In this document: positions 20,529 to 24,751 of the stretch, one piece after another
Layout: each line of letters starts with the position of its first letter
Position numbering within the stretch: the stretch's first letter is position 1
Origin: DATILL01 sp035476575
GTDB taxonomy: Bacteria > Actinomycetota > Actinomycetes > Mycobacteriales > JACQDL01
Length of the DNA: 24,751 nt
Direction of reading: 5' to 3'
Assembly: GCA_035476575.1 (NCBI GenBank)
Contig: DATILL010000019.1
Span: 1 to 24,751 of the forward strand
Made by a program: the position numbers and the translations under genes
The notes under the pieces: generated by a model
Databases searched by the model: none
What the model saw: only the letters and a program-made list of their open reading frames with translations
Told to the model about the DNA's origin: nothing

Positions 20529-23074
20529 GAGCTGCTCACCACCGGCAGGGTTGGCCCGGCCACCAGCATCCGCTCCGCACCGCGCGCCGGCCGGACCTGG
20601 CCGCGCTCGGGGACGAAGACGATGCTGGGGTCGGGCTGGTCGGGCGCGTTCACGAAGGACACAAACCGGCCGAGCTTGTCTGGGTCTGCCAGGGTGTCCC
20701 GCCACTCGTCGGAGTACGAGGCGACGTGGCGCCCCATCGCGGCGTCGAGCTCGGCGGCCAGGCCAAGGTCGTCGTCGACGATGACCCGGCGCAGGTAGTC
20801 GAGCCCGCCGTCCAGGCTGGTCAGCCAGCTCGCGGTGCGCTGCAGCCGGTCGGCCGTGCGGATGTAGAACATCAGGAACCGGTCGATGGTCCGGACCAGC
20901 GTCTCGGTGTCCACGTCGGACAGGAACAGGTCGGCGTGCCGCGGGCTGAAGCCGCCGTTGCCGCCGACGTAGAGGTTCCAGCCGTGCTCGGTGGCGATGA
21001 CGCCGACGTCCTTGCTGCGTGCCTCGGCGCACTCGCGGGCGCAGCCGGAGACGCCGAGCTTGATCTTGTGCGGCGCGCGCAGCCCGCGGTACCGCAGCTC
21101 CAGCCTGATCGCCATCCCGACGGAGTCTTGCACGCCGTAGCGGCACCAGGTCGAGCCGACACAGGACTTGACCGTGCGCAGCGCCTTGCCGTAGGCGTGG
21201 CCGGACTCGAAGCCGGCGTCCACCAGCCGCCGCCAGATGTGTGGAAGCTGCTCGACCCGGGCGCCGAACAGGTCGATCCGCTGCCCGCCGGTGATCTTCG
21301 TGTAGAGCCCGAAGTCACGGGCCACCTCGCCGAGCACGATCAGCTTCTCCGGGGTGATCTCGCCGCCGGGCACTCGCGGCACGACCGAGTACGACCCGTT
21401 CTTCTGCATGTTGGCCAGGAAGTGGTCGTTGGTGTCCTGCAGCGCCGCCTGCTCTCCGGCCAGGATGTGGCCGCTGCCCAGGCTGGCCAGGATGGAGGCC
21501 ACCGCGGGCTTGCACAGGTCGCAGCCCCGGCCCCGGCCGTAGGCCGCGATGAGCGCGGAGAAGGTCCGGATCCCGGTGACCCGGACGATGTCGAACAGCT
21601 CGGCCCGGCTGTACCCGAGGTGTTCGCACACCGCCTTGCTGACGCTCACCCCGGCCTCGGCCAGCAGGCTCTTCAGCATCGGCACGCAGCTTGCGCAGGT
21701 CGTGCCGGCCCTGGTGCAGGCCTTGATGCCGGGTACGTCGGTCAGCCCGTGCTCGCGGACGGCGGTGATGATCTCGCCCTTGGTGACCGTGTTGCAGCTA
21801 CAGACCTGGGCGTCGTCGGACAGCGTGAGCTCGGCTCCCCGCCCGCCGGGGAAGAGCAGCTCCTCCGGGCTGGCCGGAAGCTGCCGGCCGACCAGCGCGC
21901 GGAGCACCAGGTACGCCGAGGCGTCGCCCACCAGCACACCGCCCAGCAGGGTCTGCGCGTCGTCGCTGACCACCAGCTTCTTGTAGACCGCGCGGACCGG
22001 GTCGGCGTAGACGACCTCCAGCGCGCCCGCGGAGCTGCCGTTCGCGTCGCCGAAGCTGGCCACGTCCACGCCGAGCACCTTCAGGGTGGTCGAGGTGTCG
22101 GGGGTGGCCAGCTCCGCCGTGCCGCCGAAAAGCTGGTCGCAGGCCACCTCGGCCATCGCGTACCCGGGGGCGACCAGGCCGTAGCAGCGGCCCTCGACCG
22201 CGGCGCACTCGCCAACCGCCCAGATGTGCGGGTCCGCGGTGCGACAGGTGAGGTCGACCAGGACGCCGCCCCGCTCGGCCGTCGGCAGCCCGGCCGAGCG
22301 GGCCGGCTCGTCGCGCGGCCGGACGCCGGCGGAGAAGACGACCAGGTCGACGGCCAGCGGCTCGCCCTCGGCGAAGTGCACGGTGAGCCCTGCCCCGCAT
22401 GCCGAGCGCGAGCTGGAAGCCGCGGCGGTGGGCTCGATGCGTTCGGTCCGGGCGGCCAGGTGAAGCTCTACGCCGAGCTCGGCGATCCGCTGCCGCAGCG
22501 CCTCGCCGCCGCCGTCGTCCACCTGGGCCGGCATCAGCCGGGGCGCCATCTCGACCACGTGCGTGTCCAGGCCGAGCGCGCGCAGTGCGGTGGCGGCCTC
22601 CAGGCCGAGCAGCCCCCCTCCGACCACCGCGCCGGCCCGTGCCCCGACGGCGGCGGCCCGGATCGCGTCGAGGTCGTCCAGCGTCCGGTAGACGAAACAG
22701 TTGGGGGAGCCCGCGCCCGGCACCGGCGGCACGAACGGCGCCGACCCGGTGGCCAGGACCAGGGCGTCGTAGCCGATCGTCCGGCCGAGCGAGGTTCGGA
22801 CCGTCCGGTGCGCCCGGTCGATGCCGACTGCGGCCTCGCCGAGCGCCAGCTCGATCGCGTCCGCGTCGTCGTAGAAGCCGGCCGGCACCAGGGACAGCTC
22901 CTCGGCGGTCTTGCCGGCCAGGTAGTCGGACAGGTGCATCCGGTCGTACGCCGGCCGGGCCTCTTCGCTGAGCACGGTTAACCGCCAGACCCGGTCGGTG
23001 TCCCGGGCGCGCACCAGCTCGGCCAGCCGCTGGCCCACCATCCCGTTGCCGATGATCACCAGATGTCTGGTCAC
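20525..23074 (-). CDS. nirB: NAD(P)H nitrite reductase large subunit NirB
   Basis: An 849-aa cytoplasmic flavo-siroheme enzyme that reduces nitrite to ammonium. An FAD Rossmann motif is at the start (IIGNGMVGQRLAEL) and an NAD(P)H one near 149-158 (AVVGGGLLGLEA). A BFD-like [2Fe-2S] domain has Cys425, Cys427, Cys460 and Cys463. A further CxxC is at 518/521. The sulfite/nitrite reductase half carries the siroheme-[4Fe-4S] ligands Cys638, Cys644, Cys678 and Cys682 (SCVGSTWCRYG and GVSGCARECAE). Length and spacing match E. coli NirB. GTG 23074 follows AAGGAAGG at 7 nt. It is 13 nt downstream of the FAD/[2Fe-2S] gene and overlaps nirD. Confidence 0.96.
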   Translation of the reverse strand: MTRHLVIIGNGMVGQRLAELVRARDTDRVWRLTVLSEEARPAYDRMHLSDYLAGKTAEELSLVPAGFYDDADAIELALGEAAVGIDRAHRTVRTSLGRTIGYDALVLATGSAPFVPPVPGAGSPNCFVYRTLDDLDAIRAAAVGARAGAVVGGGLLGLEAATALRALGLDTHVVEMAPRLMPAQVDDGGGEALRQRIAELGVELHLAARTERIEPTAAASSSRSACGAGLTVHFAEGEPLAVDLVVFSAGVRPRDEPARSAGLPTAERGGVLVDLTCRTADPHIWAVGECAAVEGRCYGLVAPGYAMAEVACDQLFGGTAELATPDTSTTLKVLGVDVASFGDANGSSAGALEVVYADPVRAVYKKLVVSDDAQTLLGGVLVGDASAYLVLRALVGRQLPASPEELLFPGGRGAELTLSDDAQVCSCNTVTKGEIITAVREHGLTDVPGIKACTRAGTTCASCVPMLKSLLAEAGVSVSKAVCEHLGYSRAELFDIVRVTGIRTFSALIAAYGRGRGCDLCKPAVASILASLGSGHILAGEQAALQDTNDHFLANMQKNGSYSVVPRVPGGEITPEKLIVLGEVARDFGLYTKITGGQRIDLFGARVEQLPHIWRRLVDAGFESGHAYGKALRTVKSCVGSTWCRYGVQDSVGMAIRLELRYRGLRAPHKIKLGVSGCARECAEARSKDVGVIATEHGWNLYVGGNGGFSPRHADLFLSDVDTETLVRTIDRFLMFYIRTADRLQRTASWLTSLDGGLDYLRRVIVDDDLGLAAELDAAMGRHVASYSDEWRDTLADPDKLGRFVSFVNAPDQPDPSIVFVPERGQVRPARGAERMLVAGPTLPVVSSS

Positions 23075-23087
23075 GCCCGCACCTTCC

Positions 23088-24518
23088 TTACGCCGTCGCG
23101 ACCGCCGGCTCGGCGTCGCATGTGGACAGTCCCTGGACCAGTGCCGCCACGGTGTCCCGGCAGGTGCCGCAGCCGGTGCCGGCGCGGGTGCCGGCCGCCA
23201 CGTCGGCGACAGTGCGGGCGCCGGCCAGCACGCAGGCCGCGATGGCGCTCTTGCTGACCGAGTTGCACTGGCACACGGTGGCCCGGTCCGGCAGGCTCAT
23301 CGGGTCCGGTGGCGGCCCCTGGCCGGCCAGCCCGGTGAACAGCAGGCCCAGCCGGTCCGGTGGTAACGCGCCCTCCCGGTCGTAGAGCTGGGTCACGGTC
23401 CCCACCGTCGACACGTCGCCTAGCAGGATCGCGCCGACCAGCCGGCCGTCGCGGATCACCACCTTCTTGTAGGTGCCGCGGGTGGGGTCGATGAAGCTGA
23501 CCACCTCCGGGCCGTCGTCACCCGCGTCGTCGGCGACCTGGGTGTCGCCCATCGCGGCCAGCTCGATGCCGGCCGCCTTCAGCCGGGTGACCAGCTTCGA
23601 GCCGAGGTAGCGGGCGGCCGGGTCGACGCCGCTGATCCGGGCGGCGGCCACCGCGGCCTGCTCCCAGGACGGCGCGACCAGCCCGTGCACCTGGCCGGCG
23701 TACTCGGCGCACTCGCCGACCGCGTAGATCGAGCCGTCGGTGACCGACCGCATCGTCTCGTCCACCACGATGCCGCGCCCCACCGCCAGCCCGGCCGCGC
23801 GGGCCAGCCCGGTGTTCGGCCGGACACCGCAGGAGACGACCAGCAGCTCCGCGTGCAGCTCGCGGCCGTCGGCCAGCAGCAGGCCGCGGAAGCGGTCCTC
23901 GCCGAGCACCCGCACGGTCGCGGCGTCCACCCACGTCTGGATGCCGAGCTGGCGCAGGGTCCGGGCCAGCACCTGCCCGGCGGCCAGGTCGAGCTGCCGC
24001 TCCATCAGGAACGGCGCCGCGTGCACCACGGTGACCTCGATGCCGCGGCCAGCCAGCCCGCGGGCCGACTCCAGGCCGAGCAGCCCACCGCCGAGCACCA
24101 GCGCCCGCCCGGTCGGCCGGGCCATGATCCGCCGGCAGTCCGCCAGGGTGCGGAACACCTCCACGCCGGGCAGGTCCACCCGCAGCCCGTCGATCGGCGG
24201 CAGCAGCGGGTCGCTGCCGGTGGCCAGCACCAGCGTGTCGTACGGCGCCTGGCTGCCGTCCGAGCCGGTGACCACCTTGCCGGCCCGGTCGATCGCGCAC
24301 GCCGCGACGCCGGACCGGATGTCCACGTCGGACGGTCCGCCGAGCACCAGGTCGTCGACGGCAGCCCGGCCGGCGAGCAGGTCGGAGAGCAGGATCCGGT
24401 TGTACGGCGGGTCGGGCTCGGCGCCGAAGACGGTGATCGCGGCGTCCGGGTCGAGCGCGCGCAGGTCCTCCACCAGCCGGGCGCCGGCCATCCCGTGACC
24501 CACCACGACGGTCCTCAC
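23088..24518 (-). CDS. nasB: FAD/[2Fe-2S] electron-transfer subunit of nitrate reductase
   Basis: A 476-aa pyridine-nucleotide-disulfide-type oxidoreductase with the same layout as the N-terminal half of NirB: FAD motif VVVGHGMAGARLVEDL, NAD(P)H motif LVLGGGLLGLESA near 140, FAD-closing SIYAVGECAEY, and a C-terminal BFD [2Fe-2S] site (CQCNSVSKSAI and GTGCGTC). It most likely passes electrons from NAD(P)H to the molybdopterin nitrate reductase encoded just upstream. GTG 24518 is chosen: it overlaps the TGA of that gene (GTGA) and has GGAG at 8 nt; a longer reading would extend to 24545. The name NasB follows function in other bacteria; naming in actinobacteria varies. Confidence 0.85.
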   Translation of the reverse strand: MRTVVVGHGMAGARLVEDLRALDPDAAITVFGAEPDPPYNRILLSDLLAGRAAVDDLVLGGPSDVDIRSGVAACAIDRAGKVVTGSDGSQAPYDTLVLATGSDPLLPPIDGLRVDLPGVEVFRTLADCRRIMARPTGRALVLGGGLLGLESARGLAGRGIEVTVVHAAPFLMERQLDLAAGQVLARTLRQLGIQTWVDAATVRVLGEDRFRGLLLADGRELHAELLVVSCGVRPNTGLARAAGLAVGRGIVVDETMRSVTDGSIYAVGECAEYAGQVHGLVAPSWEQAAVAAARISGVDPAARYLGSKLVTRLKAAGIELAAMGDTQVADDAGDDGPEVVSFIDPTRGTYKKVVIRDGRLVGAILLGDVSTVGTVTQLYDREGALPPDRLGLLFTGLAGQGPPPDPMSLPDRATVCQCNSVSKSAIAACVLAGARTVADVAAGTRAGTGCGTCRDTVAALVQGLSTCDAEPAVATA

Positions 24519-24751
24519 GACGCCCGCTCCACCCGGGCGGCGCACACCTTGAACTCTGGCATCCGGGACGTCGGGTCCAGCGCGTCGTTCGTCAGGTCGT
24601 TCACCCCGGGCCAGTGGAAGGGCATGAACACGGTGTCCAGCCGGATCGCCTCGGACAACCTGGCCGGCACGACGGTGCTGCCGCGGCGGCTGGTGACCCG
24701 CAGCCGCTCGCCCTCCACGACGCCGAGCCGGGCGGCGAGCTGCGGGTGCAG
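24515..24751 (-). CDS. nasA: Assimilatory nitrate reductase, C-terminal end (partial)
   Basis: Only the last 78 codons are in the window; the frame is open to the right edge. LHPQLAARLGVVEGERLRVTSRRGS is the molydopterin-dinucleotide-binding domain typical of the DMSO-reductase superfamily. DTVFMPFHWPGVNDLTNDALDPTSRMPEFKVCAARVE is the characteristic end of assimilatory nitrate reductases. It is the first known gene of the operon reading leftward, and the electron-transfer gene starts within its stop codon. A formate dehydrogenase-like relative cannot be excluded from so short a piece, but the neighbours favour nitrate. Confidence 0.85.
   Translation of the reverse strand: MHPQLAARLGVVEGERLRVTSRRGSTVVPARLSEAIRLDTVFMPFHWPGVNDLTNDALDPTSRMPEFKVCAARVERAS

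Noticed and set aside
20726..22981. 751-codon open frame on the plus strand opposite nirB
   Set aside because: Its composition is that of a mirror frame and nirB on the other strand is complete with all cofactor motifs.

Overview
This window is very G+C-rich actinobacterial DNA, with GTG starts, strong third-position G/C and many short ATGA/GTGA gene overlaps. Gene order from the exonuclease (76-1764) to the small CxxCxxC gene (14158-14499) broadly follows the mycobacterial Rv2191-Rv2183c block: UvrC/DEDD exonuclease, NlpC/P60, pimB', divergent fadD15, SRPBCC, ArsA. The nitrite-reduction genes at the right resemble the Rv0252-Rv0260c set. The organism is not a mycobacterium by layout. A Micromonosporaceae-like or related filamentous actinomycete is my best guess, but the sequence alone does not prove it.

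Layout. (a) 76-3798: a DEDD exonuclease/GIY-YIG protein divergent from a NYN-domain ribonuclease-like protein, then a four-cysteine small protein. Between the divergent genes lies a large palindromic element. (b) 3850-9135: a promoter and a c-di-AMP (ydaO/yuaA) riboswitch in front of an NlpC/P60 wall hydrolase, then a membrane-anchored HEXXH protein, an M48 protease and a PimB'-type mannosyltransferase, closely spaced or overlapping, so probably one cell-envelope operon. A 54-aa membrane protein overlaps the end antisense. (c) 9361-14499: a long-chain acyl-CoA synthetase divergent from a run of SRPBCC, metallophosphoesterase, SRPBCC, ArsA-like ATPase and a CxxCxxC protein. (d) 14500-15641: an accessory scar holding a 50-bp composite repeat array and a decayed DUF222/HNH (13E12-type) gene. 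(e) 15642-18073: a ROK glucokinase, a strong bidirectional terminator and a secreted seven-bladed YVTN propeller. (f) 18188-24751, all minus strand: the end of a molybdopterin nitrate reductase, an FAD/[2Fe-2S] electron-transfer protein, NirB, NirD, a HemD-winged-helix fusion and a CbiX-type chelatase. This is a nitrate/nitrite assimilation operon that carries a probable siroheme-supply enzyme and a tetrapyrrole-linked regulator.

The most unusual signals are non-coding. A composite repeat of GTGGTGACC heads spaced 19 and then 31 bp apart occurs both at the left edge (24-82) and at 14526-14653, each time just behind a gene's 3' end and in the same orientation relative to that gene. Other notable signals are a nested inverted-repeat element flanked by 16-bp direct repeats (1813-1943), several genes with a TANNNT box 6-7 nt before the start codon (probable leaderless transcripts), operator-like palindromes, a possible 8-codon leader ORF coupled to the NYN gene, and 15-bp in-frame minisatellites at the C-termini of two proteins.
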